64,000 bases of DNA from Microglena sp. YARC. Lineage: Eukaryota; Chlorophyta; Chlorophyceae; Chlamydomonadales; Chlamydomonadaceae. This document shows, piece by piece, positions 1 to 9,436 of this stretch. The DNA lies in the NCBI GenBank assembly GCA_022414725.1, contig CM039464.1, positions 4,376,805 to 4,440,804 of the forward strand, written 5' to 3'. The notes under the pieces are model-generated. The model searched no databases and was not told where the DNA came from. It saw only the letters and a list, made by a program, of their open reading frames with translations. Both the position numbers and the translations under genes were made by a program. The number at the start of each line of letters is the position of its first letter. Positions within the stretch are counted from its first letter, which is position 1.

Positions 1-1450
1 AAAGATAAGAAAGTAGGTAGGCAGGCAGGTAGGTAGGCAGGCAGGTGGGTAGGCAGGCATGCAGGCAGGCAGATGGGTAGGCAGGCAAGTAGGTAGGTAG
101 ATGGGTAGGCAGGTAGGTAGGCAGGCAGATAAGAAAGTAGGTAGGCAGGCAGGTAGGCAAGCAGGTGGGTAGGCAGTCATGCAGGCAGGCAGATGGGTAG
201 GCAGGCAAGTAGGTAGGTAGATGGGTAGGCAGGTAGGTAGGCAGGCAGATAAGAAAGTAGGTAGGCAGGCAGGTAGGTAGGCAGGCAGGTGGGTAGGCAG
301 GCATGCAGGCAGGCAGATGGGTAGGCAGGCAAGTAGGTAGGTAGATGGGTAGGCAGGTAGGTAGGCAGGCAGATAAGAAAGTAGGTAGGCAGGCAGGTAG
401 GTAGGCAGGCAGGTGGGTAGGCAGGCATGCAGGCAGGCAGATGGGTAGGCAGGCAAGTAGGTAGGTAGATGGGTAGGCAGGTAGGTAGGCAGGCAGATAA
501 GAAAGTAGGTAGGCAGGCAGGTAGGCAAGCAGGTGGGTAGGCAGGCATGCAGGCAGGCAGATGGGTAGGCAGGCAAGTAGGTAGGTAGATGGGTAGGCAG
601 GTAGGTAGGCAGGCAGATAAGAAAGTAGGTAGGCAGGCAAGTAGGCAGGCAAGTAGGCAGGCAGGTGGGTAGGCAGGCATGCAGGCAGGCAGATGGGTAG
701 GCAGGCAAGTAGGTAGGTAGATGGGTAGGCAGGTAGGTAGGCAGGTAAGCAAGTAGGTAGGTAGGCAGATAAGAAAGTAGGTAGGTAGGCATGCAGGCAG
801 GCAGATGGGTAGGCAGGCAAGTAGGTAGGTAGATGGGTAGGCAGGTAGGTAGGCAGGTAAGCAAGTAGGTAGGTAGGCAGATAAGAAAGTAGGTAGGTAG
901 GTAGGCATATGGGTAGGCAGGTAGGCAGGCAAGTGGGTAGGCAAGTGGGTAGTTTGGTAGATAGATAGGCAGATAGGCAAGTAGGTAGATAGGTAGGCGG
1001 GCAAGTAGGTAGGTAGATAGGCAGATATGGAAGTAGGTAGGTAGGCAGGCAAGTAAGTAAGTAAATAGGCAGATAGGAAAGGAGGATAGGTAGGTAGGTA
1101 GGTTGGTGTGTAGGTAGGCAAGTAAGTAGGTAGGTTGGTAGTCAGCAGGTAGGTAGGTAGGCTGGTATGCAAGTAGGTGGGTGGGTTGGTGTGTAGGTAG
1201 GCAAGTAAGTAGGTAGGTTGGTAGTCAGTAGGTAGGTAGGTAGGCAGGTATGCAAGTAAGTGGGTGGGTTGGTTGGTAGGTCGGTTGGTAGGTATGCAAG
1301 TAGGTGGGTAGGTTGGTTGGTTGGTTGGTTGGTTGGTAGGTTGGTTGGTAGGCAGTAGGCAGGTAGCCAGCAGGTAGTCTGTAGGCAGGCAGGCAGTAGG
1401 TAGGCAGTAGGTAGGTAGTAGGTGGGTAGGTAGTCAATAGGTAGATAGGC
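1..1450. repeat. Tetranucleotide array with higher-order period of about 120 bp
   Basis: The stretch is built from GTAG, GGCA and GGTT-type tetranucleotides. It is not a simple microsatellite: the marker AGATAAGAAAGTAGG recurs near 128, 247, 371, 493, 617, 769 and 881, giving a higher-order unit of about 112-152 bp. From about 900 to 1450 the order decays into GTTG/GTAG variants. Translations give only low-complexity Pro-Thr-Tyr strings, so I see no gene here. Confidence 0.9.
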
Positions 1451-1523
1451 AGGTAAGTGTCCATGTGACTGCAACACACCCCAGCATAGTAAAATATCAA
1501 CACCACACTGGCGCCACTCGCCT

Positions 1524-2285
1524 GTGAAGCACAGGGACAAGAACTGCATCACCTCCAGGGCATTCTCCCAGTCACTGCTCCTACAACTCAAGGTCCCCCC
1601 CACCCCCCCTGTACACGCACACCACCACCACTCACAACAGACTGCAACACCCCAGCACAGTAAACTAGCAACATCACCATGTAGGTAGCACGCGCTGCGA
1701 CACCTGTAAAGTACAGGGACAAGAACTGCATCACCTCCAGGGCATTCTCCCAGTCACTGCTCCTACAGCTCAAAGTGACCCCCCCCACACACACACACAC
1801 ACCCATCCCCCCCCCACCCCCCACCACACACACAGACCGCAACACCCCAGCACCGTCAGCAAGCAACAGCATGTAGGTAGCACGCGCACCTGTTTAAAAG
1901 GGACAGGAACTGCATTACCTCCAGGGCCTTCTTCCTGTCACTGCTCCTACAGCTCAAGGTGACCCCCCCACCCCCTCCACACACCTAACCACCCACAACC
2001 CCACCACACACCCAGACTGCAACCCCCAGCTCAGTCAGCACGCAACAGCATGTAGGTAGCACGCGCACCTGTTTAAAAAGGGACAGGAACTGCATCACTC
2101 CAGGGCCTTCATCCTGTCACTGCTCATACTGCTCAAGGTGACCCCCCCACACACCCCACCCACCCCACCCCACCCACCCCACACCCCAGATGTAGGGTAG
2201 CTCGCGCTGCGCACCTGTAAAGTACAGGGACAAGAACTGCATCACCTCCAGGGCATTCTCCAGTCACTGCTCCTACAGCTCAAAG
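1524..2285 (-). repeat. Five tandem copies of the 3' edge of the 2.4-kb exon with splice donor
   Basis: Five copies of about 65-75 bp start near 1524, 1707, 1888, 2067 and 2213. On the minus strand each repeats the last codons of the exon at 2407-2672 (Leu-Glu-Val-Met-Gln-Phe-Leu-Ser-Leu context) and its donor. The spacing is about 145-185 bp, filled with C-rich and CA-rich sequence. The donor dinucleotide varies; the copy at 1524 reads GC instead of GT. These could be alternative terminal exon pieces or non-functional intron repeats. Confidence 0.75.
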
Positions 2286-2406
2286 TGACCCCCCCACCCC
2301 CCCACACACAACACCATCCCCCCCCCCCACAACACACACCACACACACACAGGCCGCAACACCCCAGCAACGTCAGCATGCAACACCATATAAGTAGCGC
2401 ACGCAC

Positions 2407-2672
2407 CTGTGAAGCACAGCGACAAGAACTGCATCACCTCCAGGGCCTTCTTCCTGTCACTGCTCCTACAGCTCCATGTCAACCTCTTGCCCAGGAATCG
2501 CCTCAGCCACTTGGGTGGCGCTAGCTGGCTTAGCATCTCCTTTCTCTCCTCCTCACCAGGCTCCCCTCTGTCTGAAAAACACTCCCGAAGGTCCCAAGTT
2601 ACATACACTTCCACACGGTGTAACTTGTGAACAGCGTCCAGGGGACTTGAAGAGCTCTTGGTGATGTGCTTC
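2407..2672 (-). CDS. Internal exon of an unrecognised minus-strand protein
   Basis: An uninterrupted minus-strand frame is bounded by an acceptor (...CTCCTGCCAG before 2672) and a donor (CACAG|GTGCGTG after 2407). The 266-bp exon encodes about 88 residues: a KHITKSS start, an acidic GEPGEEERKEMLSQL stretch, a basic PPKWLRRFLGKRL stretch, and an amphipathic tail ALEVMQFLSLCFTG. I recognise no family. The tail is copied five times with its donor towards lower coordinates, and the head is copied once near 3018-3078. It is probably a late exon of the gene spread over 2.4-22.4 kb; assignment to one transcript is inferred from strand, order and shared architecture. Confidence 0.6.
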
Positions 2673-2685
2673 CTGGCAGGAGAAT

Positions 2686-2768
2686 AGAGTGAGTGTGTGT
2701 GTGTGTGTGGTGTGTGTAGAGTGTGAGTGTGTGTGTGTGTGTGGTGTGTGTGTGTGTGCTGTGTGTGT

Positions 2769-2799
<31 letters not shown>

Positions 2800-2858
2800 G
2801 GGGGGGAGGGGGGGGGGGGGGGGGGGTAGTTGGTATGAGTGTGTGAGTGAGCGTGTGA

Positions 2859-2897
<39 letters not shown>

Positions 2898-3010
2898 TGT
2901 GTGTGTGGTAGTGGGTATGAGTGTGTGAGTGAGTGCGTAAGTGTGTGTGAGTGTGTGAGTGTGTGTGAGTGTGTGTGTGTGTGCGTGGTGTGTGATAGTG
3001 TGTGTGTGGG
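2686..3010. repeat. GT microsatellite with long poly-G tract
   Basis: Runs of (GT)n with GAGT variants surround an almost pure G tract of over 40 bases at about 2783-2826. It lies in the intron upstream of the minus-strand exon at 2407-2672. The G tract can form G-quadruplexes and is prone to length error. Confidence 0.9.
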
Positions 3011-3017
3011 GGGGTAG

Positions 3018-3078
3018 TAGAGTAACGGCATCCAGGGGACTTGCAGAGCTCTTGGTGATGTGCTTCCTGGCAGAAAGA
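3018..3078 (-). repeat. Copy of the 5' edge of the 2.4-kb exon
   Basis: About 50 bp nearly match the first codons of the exon at 2407-2672 (minus-strand GGAAGCACATCACCAAGAGC context). The acceptor-proximal bases are changed (CTTTCTGCCAG). It is the upstream counterpart of the five 3'-edge copies at 1524-2285. Confidence 0.7.
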
Positions 3079-3109
3079 AAGTGTGTGAGTGTGGTGAGTG
3101 TGTGTGTGT

Positions 3110-3975
3110 GGGGGGGGGGGCCACACACACCACACACACCACACACGCTGCCCCATACACCCTTCCCCCCCCCCCTCCCTGCACATACACCCTGCCCCCC
3201 CTCCCCTGCACACACAACCTGCCCCCCCCCCCCTCCCCCCCCCCTCCCTACACACACACACCCTGCCCAAACACCTGCCCCCCCCCCCCCTCCCCTACAA
3301 CACACACTGCCCCATACACCCTGCCCCCCCCCCTCCCTGCACATACCACCCTGCCACCCCCGCCCCCCCCTCCCCTACACACACACACCCTGCCCCATAC
3401 ACCCTACCCCCCCCCCCTCGCCCCCCCCTCCCTTCCAACACACACGCTGCCCCATACACCCTGGCCCCCCCCCCTCCCCTACACACACACCCTGCCCCAT
3501 ACACCCTGCCCCCCCCTCCCCCTTCACACACACGCTGCCCCATACACCCTGCCCCCCCCCCTCCCCTGCACACACCCCTGCCCCCCCCCTCTCCTACACG
3601 CACACACTGCCCCATACACCCTGCCCCCCCCCCCTCTCCCCCCCCTCCCTACACACACACCCTGCCCCATACACTGCCCCCGCCCCCCCCCCCCTCCCTG
3701 ACACACACACCCTGCCCCCCCCTCCCCTACAACACACACCCTGCCCCATACACCCTGCCCCCCCTCCCCCTCCCCCCCCCTCCCCTACACACACACCCTG
3801 CCCCTCACTGCCCCCCCCCCCCCCCCCCCCCTCCCCTGCCCCCCCCCCCTGCCCCCCCTCCCTAGCACACACACCCCCTGCCCATACACCCTGCCCCCCC
3901 CCCCTCCCTACACACACACACTGCCCCATACACCCTCCCCCCCCCCCCCTCCCCTACGCACACACCCTGCCCCCA
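3110..3975. repeat. C-rich/CA minisatellite
   Basis: An irregular tandem array whose core reads CCCTGCCCCATACACCCTG, followed by C-runs and a short CACACA stretch. The unit is about 40-60 bp with about 17 copies. It gives long Pro/His translations on the plus strand and Gly/Cys-rich ones on the minus strand, none plausible as protein. Confidence 0.9.
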
Positions 3976-4360
3976 CACATTACGCCAAACACTATCCCTA
4001 CGGCACAACCTGCTTCTAACAAGCTACTAACCTCACATAACCCCCACACACTTACCACACACACACTACGCCACACCCTAACCAACACCCACCCACCCAC
4101 ATACTACGGACACACCTGACAGCCTCACATTACCCCCACACACTTACCACGCACACGCTACTCCACACCCTAACCTGCAACCCACCACCCACATAGTACA
4201 AACACACCTGACGGCCTCTATGTCCTTTAGCAAGAGGAGGTGTGCGTGTAGGAGAGGGGGGGATAGTAGGTGTGGGGCAGTGTGTGTGTAAGAGGTGTGT
4301 GTGTGTGTGGTGGTGGTGGTGGTGGTGGGGGGGGGGGGGGGTACATACCACAACACACAC
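3976..4360. repeat. ACAC/CCACC repeats with 3'-edge copies of the 4.4-kb exon
   Basis: Degenerate CA-rich sequence contains a clear minus-strand copy of the 3' edge of the exon at 4361-4534 at about 4207-4241 (GACATAGAGGCCGTCAG|GTGTG). A weaker copy lies near 4112. A (TGG)n/G-run tract occupies about 4306-4341. No independent gene is seen. Confidence 0.7.
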
Positions 4361-4532
4361 CTGACGGCTTCTATGTCCTTCAGCAATTCGCTAGCATCGA
4401 TGAAGACAGCCTCCCACACAAAGGAAAGCTCGTCGGGTCCCATGAACACCTCGGTAGGAACCACGGTGAGACCCGCCTCCCATGCGCCCGTGGGTAGGGG
4501 GCAGGGGAAGTTATCCTTGGAGGCGTAGTTGA

Positions 4533-4534
<2 letters not shown>
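4361..4534 (-). CDS. Internal exon of an unrecognised minus-strand protein
   Basis: This 174-bp exon (58 codons) lies between acceptor ...CACACAG (before 4534) and donor GCCGTCAG|GTGTGTG (after 4361). It encodes a globular-looking segment with FNYASKDNFPCPLP at the start, VVPTEVFMGPDELSFVW in the middle, and FIDASELLKDIEAV at the end. I recognise no family. Base composition is balanced, in contrast to the GT and C-run sequence on both sides, which supports coding constraint. Three partial copies of its 5' edge lie upstream (4655-5098) and at least one 3'-edge copy lies downstream (4207-4241). Confidence 0.65.
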
Positions 4535-4591
<57 letters not shown>

Positions 4592-4654
4592 GGGGGGGGT
4601 TGAGGTTTGTGGGTTGAGGTTTATCAGCTGAAGTTTGTGGGCACTACAGTGTGA

Positions 4655-4718
4655 CCTGCCTCCGATGCACCGTGGGTAGGGGTCAGGGGAAGTTATCTTT
4701 GGAGGCGTAGTTGAACCT

Positions 4719-4749
<31 letters not shown>

Positions 4750-4881
4750 GAGATTTGTGGGTTTGTGGGTTGAGTTTATCAGCTGAGGTTTGTGGGCACT
4801 ACAGTGTGACCTGCCTCAGATGCACTGTGGGTAGGGGGCAGGGGAAGTTATCTTTGGAGGCGTAGTTAAACCTGTGTGTGT

Positions 4882-4912
<31 letters not shown>

Positions 4913-5098
4913 GGGGGGGGAGGTCTGTGGGGCAGAGGGCAGTGGGTTGAGTTTTGTGGGTTTGTGTTTTTGGGTTTGTGTGTTAAGATTTGTGTGTTGA
5001 GGTTTGTGGGCACTACAGTGAGGCCTGCCGCCGAGGCGCCGGGCAGGGGAATTTATCCCAGGCGTCCTTATCTTATCTGAGGCGTAGTTGAACTTGAC
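4655..5098 (-). repeat. Three tandem copies of the 5' edge of the 4.4-kb exon with acceptor
   Basis: Copies lie at about 4655-4716, 4800-4876 and 5005-5098. The first two repeat acceptor CACAG plus GTTCAACTACGCCTCCAAAG and the following codons up to the CCCCTACCCAC motif; the third is more diverged and lacks the AG (GTCAAGTTCAACTACGCC). They are separated by (GT)n and G-run tracts and GGTTTGTGGGTTGAG-type sequence. The unit period is about 140-190 bp. Confidence 0.75.
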
Positions 5099-5360
5099 AA
5101 AGGCAAACATACAGCTTTTCCAGGGACTATTTGAATTTGAATTCGAATTTGAATGTGTGAAAGGCAAACATACAGCTTTTCAAGGGACTATTTGAATTTG
5201 AATTCGAATTTGAATGTGTGAAAGGCAAACATACAGCTTTTCCAGGGACTATTTGAATTTGAATTCGAATGTGTGAAAGGCAAACATACAGCTTTTCCAG
5301 GGACTATTTGAATTTGAATTCGAATTTGAATGTGTGAAAGGCAAACATACAGCTTTTCAA
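5098..5360. repeat. About 59-bp minisatellite, four copies
   Basis: The unit starts AAGGCAAACATACAGCTTTT and contains GAATTTGAATTCGAATTTGA, an AT-rich near-palindrome centred on an EcoRI site. One copy is shortened. No coding potential was recognised. Confidence 0.9.
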
Positions 5361-5437
5361 AGGACTCCAATCGTGCTCCAAATCAAACATATCGATTGCA
5401 CAACAAATTTGGAAAAAACTAAAAACAAATGAAGACA

Positions 5438-5523
5438 TATCTCCATAGGTGCCTAAGTCAGACCCTGAGTGATACGGATGGAGCGACTTAGGGCGTTTTC
5501 GGACTTAGGCACCTATGGAGATA
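5438..5523. mobile_element. 86-bp foldback (MITE-like) with perfect 22-bp inverted repeats
   Basis: The arm at 5438-5459 (TATCTCCATAGGTGCC...) and the arm at 5502-5523 are perfect reverse complements over 22 bp, with a 42-nt loop. If the outer TA at each end is a target duplication, the terminal inverted repeats are 20 bp, as in tiny Tc1/mariner-type MITEs. It could instead be a transcribed hairpin. Transposon origin is inferred. Confidence 0.6.
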
Positions 5524-5569
5524 CTCAAAAAAATTGATAACAACTCAACATAACATAAAAACAAAATTG

Positions 5570-6348
5570 ACAAAAGCAAGCAACGACTCCTGTTTCAGCA
5601 TTAAGCAGCTGTTTTTGCTTCAAAACATCATCACCTCCCCCCCCACACCCACCCACCCCTCATCCCCCCATCCCCATACTTCTTCGCCAGGGCCTCCAAC
5701 CGCCACTCCAAATATATCATATCGATCGCACAACAAATTTGAAAACAACTCATAACATGAAAACAAAATTAACAAATTTGACAAAGGCAAACAAAGACTC
5801 ATGTTTCAGCATTAAGCAGCTGCTTTTACTTCAGAACATTATTTCCCCCATCCCCCCCCCTCCCCCCCCAATCTCCATACAGCTTCGCCAGGGCCTCCAA
5901 CCGCCACTCCAAATCTATAATATCGATTGAACAACAAAATTGAAAAATACTCAACAAAACATGAAAACAAACTTGACTAAAGCAAACAAAGACTCATGTT
6001 TCAGCATTAAGCAGCTGTTTTTGCTTGACAACATCATTCTCGTCCTCCTCCTCCTCCTCCTCCGCCTCATCTCCCTCCCCCGCGTCCACCTCAGCCTCAT
6101 CACCCTCCTCTGCGACCACCTCCGCCTCATCTCCCTCCCCCGCAACCACCTCAGCCTCATCTCCCTCCTCCGCCTCCTCCTCATCCCCAAACAGCTTCGC
6201 CAGGGCCTCTTGCTGAAACTCCATCTCCTCCATGCCCGCAAGCTCCGCACCAAGAATCACCCGCGCCTTGTCTAGCTCATGCTTCCCCTGGAGATAACAA
6301 CTCAACAGAACATGAAAACAAACTTGACAAAAGCAAACAATGACTCAC
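5570..6348 (-). repeat. Three copies of the 3' edge of the P-loop/acidic exon
   Basis: Minus-strand copies of the tail of the exon at 6349-7038 occur at about 5994-6305 (long, about 310 bp, including the acidic repeats), 5800-5850 and 5578-5630. All end in the LLNAET-type codons. The long copy has ATGAGT where the genuine exon has donor GTGAGT, so its splice donor is destroyed by one substitution. The downstream AT-rich sequence (AACAAATTTG, CAAAATTGAC) also repeats. Confidence 0.8.
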
Positions 6349-7038
6349 GTTTCAGCGTTCAGCAGCTGTTTTTGCTTGACAACATCATTCTCGTCCTCCT
6401 CCTCCTCCTCCGCCGCCTCATCTCCCTCCCCCGCGTCCACCTCAGCCTCATCACCCTCCTCCTCCTCCTCCTCCTCTGCCTCATCTCCCTCCCCCGCGTC
6501 CACCTCAGCCTCATCACCCTCCTCCTCCTCCTCCTCCGCCGCCTCATCTCCCTCCCCCGCGTCCACCTCAGCCTCATCACCCTCCTCCGCGACCACCTCC
6601 GCCTCATCTCCCTCCCCTGCAACCACCTCCGCCTCATCTCCCTCCTCCGCCTCCTCCTCTTCCCCAAACAGCTTTGCCAGGGCCTCTTGCTGACACTCCA
6701 TATCCTCCATGCCCGCAAGCTCCACACCAAGGATGACCCGCGCCTTGTCTAGCTCATCTTTCCCCTGGAGATAGTACAACGTCCCTAGGTCTTCGGACCC
6801 CCCCTGCTCCTGCAGCCACTGCTTCAGGTCAGCTTCATCCGGACAGTTGTTGAACATCACGGCGTTGGCAAAGGTGCTTTTAGAGCATCCTTCTGCACCC
6901 ATGAGGTACACTTCGTTGACCCGGGCAGGGAAGCGAATTTTGTCCACGCCCTTGAGGAAATGCTCAACTAGCTTGTGGACGTCATCATCACCGGCGCCTG
7001 TACACCCCCCACCAGCTCCAGGACTGTCGGTGATCTTC
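6349..7038 (-). CDS. Exon with degenerate P-loop and long acidic repeat tract
   Basis: This 690-bp exon lies between acceptor GCTCACAG (before 7038) and donor GAAAC|GTGAGTC (after 6349). It is the longest exon of the minus-strand set. Near residue 45-60 it carries MGAEGCSKSTFANAV, which fits a Walker A-like GxxGxxKST pattern, but Cys-Ser sits where Gly usually precedes Lys, so nucleotide binding is uncertain. An amphipathic helical region (ELDKARVILGVELAGM, QQEALAKLFG) follows, then about 90 residues of GEGDEAEV-type acidic repeats encoded by a GAG/GCG minisatellite, ending VVKQKQLLNAET. I do not recognise the family. The acidic tract is likely to vary in length. Edge copies flank it on both sides. 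Confidence 0.7.
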
Positions 7039-7420
7039 CTGTGAGCGCAGTGGTGGTGGTGGTGGTGGTGGTGGTGGTGATTGGTGTGGGAGGGGGCCGT
7101 TAGAGTGTCAGTGACAGCGGTCACTAGCTCGTGGAACGTCATCATCGCCGACACCTGTGGGACCGCCACCAGCATCAGGACTGTTGGCAATCTTCCTGTG
7201 AGTGCGGGTGGTGGTGGTGGTGTGGTGGTGTGTGTTTGTGTGTGGGTGGTGGGTGAGGTGGTGGTGGTGATTGTGTGTGGGAGGTGGTGGTGTGTGGGAG
7301 GTGGGGTGAGGTGGTGGTGGTGATTGAGGTGGTGTTAAGGAATCTTGTCCACGCCCTTGTGGAAGTGCTCTACCAGCTTGTGGACGTCATCATCACCGGC
7401 GCCTGTACACCCGCCATCAT
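7039..7420 (-). repeat. Two copies of the 5' part of the P-loop exon, plus TGG microsatellites
   Basis: A copy at about 7120-7203 repeats acceptor CTCACAG and the first codons of the exon at 6349-7038 (GGAAGATTGCC versus GGAAGATCACC in the exon). A second at about 7330-7415 repeats the HKLVEHF-type segment just inside the exon. (GTG)n runs at 7050-7080 and 7207-7335 separate them. Confidence 0.75.
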
Positions 7421-7625
7421 GCGTGGGTGGGTGGTGGGTGGGTGGGGTAGTGGGTGGGTGGGTAGTGGTACCAGGCCTAGCAGTCTATCAACCTCGGCCC
7501 CCACACCCCTTTACCCCCCCACACACACACCATCCCCGACACACATCCCTTTACCCCCCCCCCCACACACACACGTACACACCTGACACACATCCCCCCC
7601 CCCCACACACACCCACACACACACC
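7421..7625. repeat. GGTGGGT and CA/C-run microsatellites
   Basis: Short GTGGGTGG runs followed by CACACA and C-run sequence with CATCCC motifs. No exon or element recognised. Confidence 0.8.
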
Positions 7626-8589
7626 CGATCGTCACTTACTTGAGCCAAGCCCCAGGTTTTCATAGACCTGACCCAGCAGTCGATCATCTGTTGGGTCACA
7701 ATCCCCCCCCCCACACACACACACACACACACAGGACACACATGCCTCCCCCCCCCCCCCACACACACACACACACACACGACACACATGCCTCCCACCC
7801 CCACCCCCCCCCCCCCACACACACACACACACACACACACACATGCCTCCCCCCCCCACCACCACACACACACACACGACACACATGCCTCCCCCCCCCC
7901 CCACCACACACACACACACGACACATATGCCTCCCCCCCCCACACACACACACACACACACACACACGACACACATGCCTCCCCCCCACCCCCACCCCAC
8001 CCCCACACACACGACACACATGCCTCCCCCCCCCCCCACCCCCACACACACACACACACACGACACACATGCCTCCCCCCAGCAGTCGATCATCGGTTGG
8101 GTCACAAACCCCCCCCCCTCCACACACACACGATTGTCACTTATTTGAGCCGAGCCCCCGGGTGTTCACAGACCAGATCCAGCAGTGGATCATCCGTTGG
8201 GTCACGATCCCCCCCCCTCCACCCAACACCCAACACCACCCCGGATACAAATCCCCCTACACACACAAACGACACACATCTCCCCCCCACACACACACCC
8301 GATCGTCACTTACTTGAGCCGTGCCCCCAGGTGTTCACAGACCAGGCCCAGCAGTCGATCGTCCGTTGGTTCACGCCCCCACACACACACACACCCACAC
8401 ACACACCCACAAACACACAGACACACACACGCACGCACACACACACGATCGTCACTTACTTGAGCCTTGCCCCCAGGTGTTCACAGACCAGGCCCAGCTG
8501 TAGATCGTCCGTTGGTTCACACACACCCCCACACACACCCACACACACATACACACACACGCACGCACACACACACGATCGTCACTTAC
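7626..8589 (-). repeat. Five copies of the 3' edge of the 8.6-kb exon with GTAAGT-type donors
   Basis: Copies of about 72-79 bp lie at about 7626-7702, 8080-8110 (partial), 8131-8209, 8301-8373 and 8450-8522. Minus-strand reading gives the exon's last codons (DPTDERLLGLVCEHLG-like) and, in full copies, a donor of the GTAAGTGACG form; the copy at 8131 has ATAAGT. Between copies lie CACACA/C-run blocks, including a subarray with repeated ACACACATGCCTCCCCCC (7735-8080). Confidence 0.85.
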
Positions 8590-8874
8590 TTAAGCCGTGC
8601 CCCCAGGTGTTCACAGACCAGGCCCAGCAGTCGTTCGTCCGTTGGGTCACGATCTAGGACACCCATCCATGTATACGGCTCCTCCTCTTCCACTTCCTGC
8701 TGCTCCTCCTCCTTGACCTCACCCTCCACCCTGCCCTCCTCCTGCTGCTCCCCATCATGAAGGGGGGGTCCAAGCCTGGGCTTCTTCACGAACACTGACT
8801 CCGACTCGTCGATGAACTCGCCGTATGTTGAATAGCGTTTTTGGCGTACGACTGTTACACTGCCACGCGCCTCC
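8590..8874 (-). CDS. Internal exon with Glu-rich segment, unrecognised protein
   Basis: This 285-bp exon (95 codons) begins after GGTGGCAAG and ends at an excellent donor, CTTAA|GTAAGTGACG. It encodes a basic start (GSVTVVRQKRYSTYGEF), then IDESESVFVKKPRLGPP, an acidic region rich in EEE/QQE, and a C-terminal globular-looking part YTWMGVLDRDPTDERLLGL. I recognise no family. The low-complexity Glu run may be a linker. The 3' edge is copied five times downstream (7626-8522) and the 5' edge twice upstream (9163-9320). The acceptor in the two upstream copies, GGCCAG, is closer to consensus than the exon's own GGCAAG. Confidence 0.65.
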
Positions 8875-8904
8875 CTTGCCACCACAAGGCAAAAATATAA
8901 TTGT

Positions 8905-9150
8905 TATCAGTTATTGTATGTATGTGTGTATGCATGTTATTGTATGTATGTTATTGCATTTATGTGTGTATGTTATTGTATGTATGTGTGTATGCATGTT
9001 ATTGTATGTATGTTATTGTATTTATGTGTGTATGCATGTTATTGTATGTATGTTTTTGTATTTATGTGTGTATGCATGTTATTGTATGTATGTTATTGTA
9101 TTTATGTGTGTATGTATGTTATTGTATGTATGCTAGTGTATGAAGAGATT
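8905..9150. repeat. TATG/TGTT minisatellite, period about 56 bp
   Basis: The array alternates GTATGTATGTTATTGTAT and TTATGTGTGTATGCATG over four to five units. It separates the exon at 8590-8874 from its upstream edge copies. Confidence 0.9.
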
Positions 9151-9162
9151 GGATAGGAAGAG

Positions 9163-9320
9163 TAGCGTTTTTGGCGTACGACTGTTACACTGCCACACGC
9201 ATCCCTGGCCACCACAAGACAGACATGTAATTGTTATCAGTGTATGAAGAGATTTGATAGGGAGAATAGCGTATTTGGCGTACGACTGTTACACTGCCAC
9301 GCGCCTCCCTGGCCATCATA
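9163..9320 (-). repeat. Two copies of the 5' edge of the 8.6-kb exon with acceptor
   Basis: Copies at about 9163-9215 and 9267-9320 carry the minus-strand acceptor GGTGGCCAG or GATGGCCAG and the first codons (GTGTAACAGTCGTACGCC). They are separated by GTATGAAGAGAT.TGATAGG sequence also present beside the exon. Confidence 0.8.
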
Positions 9321-9436
9321 AGGCAAATGTGTATTTTAATTTAATTGCACTTAGTATTCCACCAAGGACTGAGGAGGAAAGAGGCATATGCAATGAGCAT
9401 GCACGAGAATAAATATCAGGGACATTTGTTTTTCCA

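Noticed and set aside
177..1172. Long minus-strand frame rich in Leu-Pro-Thr-Tyr
   Set aside because: It is a direct translation of the tetranucleotide array. All frames are similar and no splice or start context exists.
2959..4119. Plus-strand 386-codon Pro/His-rich frame and its overlapping companions
   Set aside because: Produced by C-run/CA minisatellite; composition, not coding, explains the open frame.
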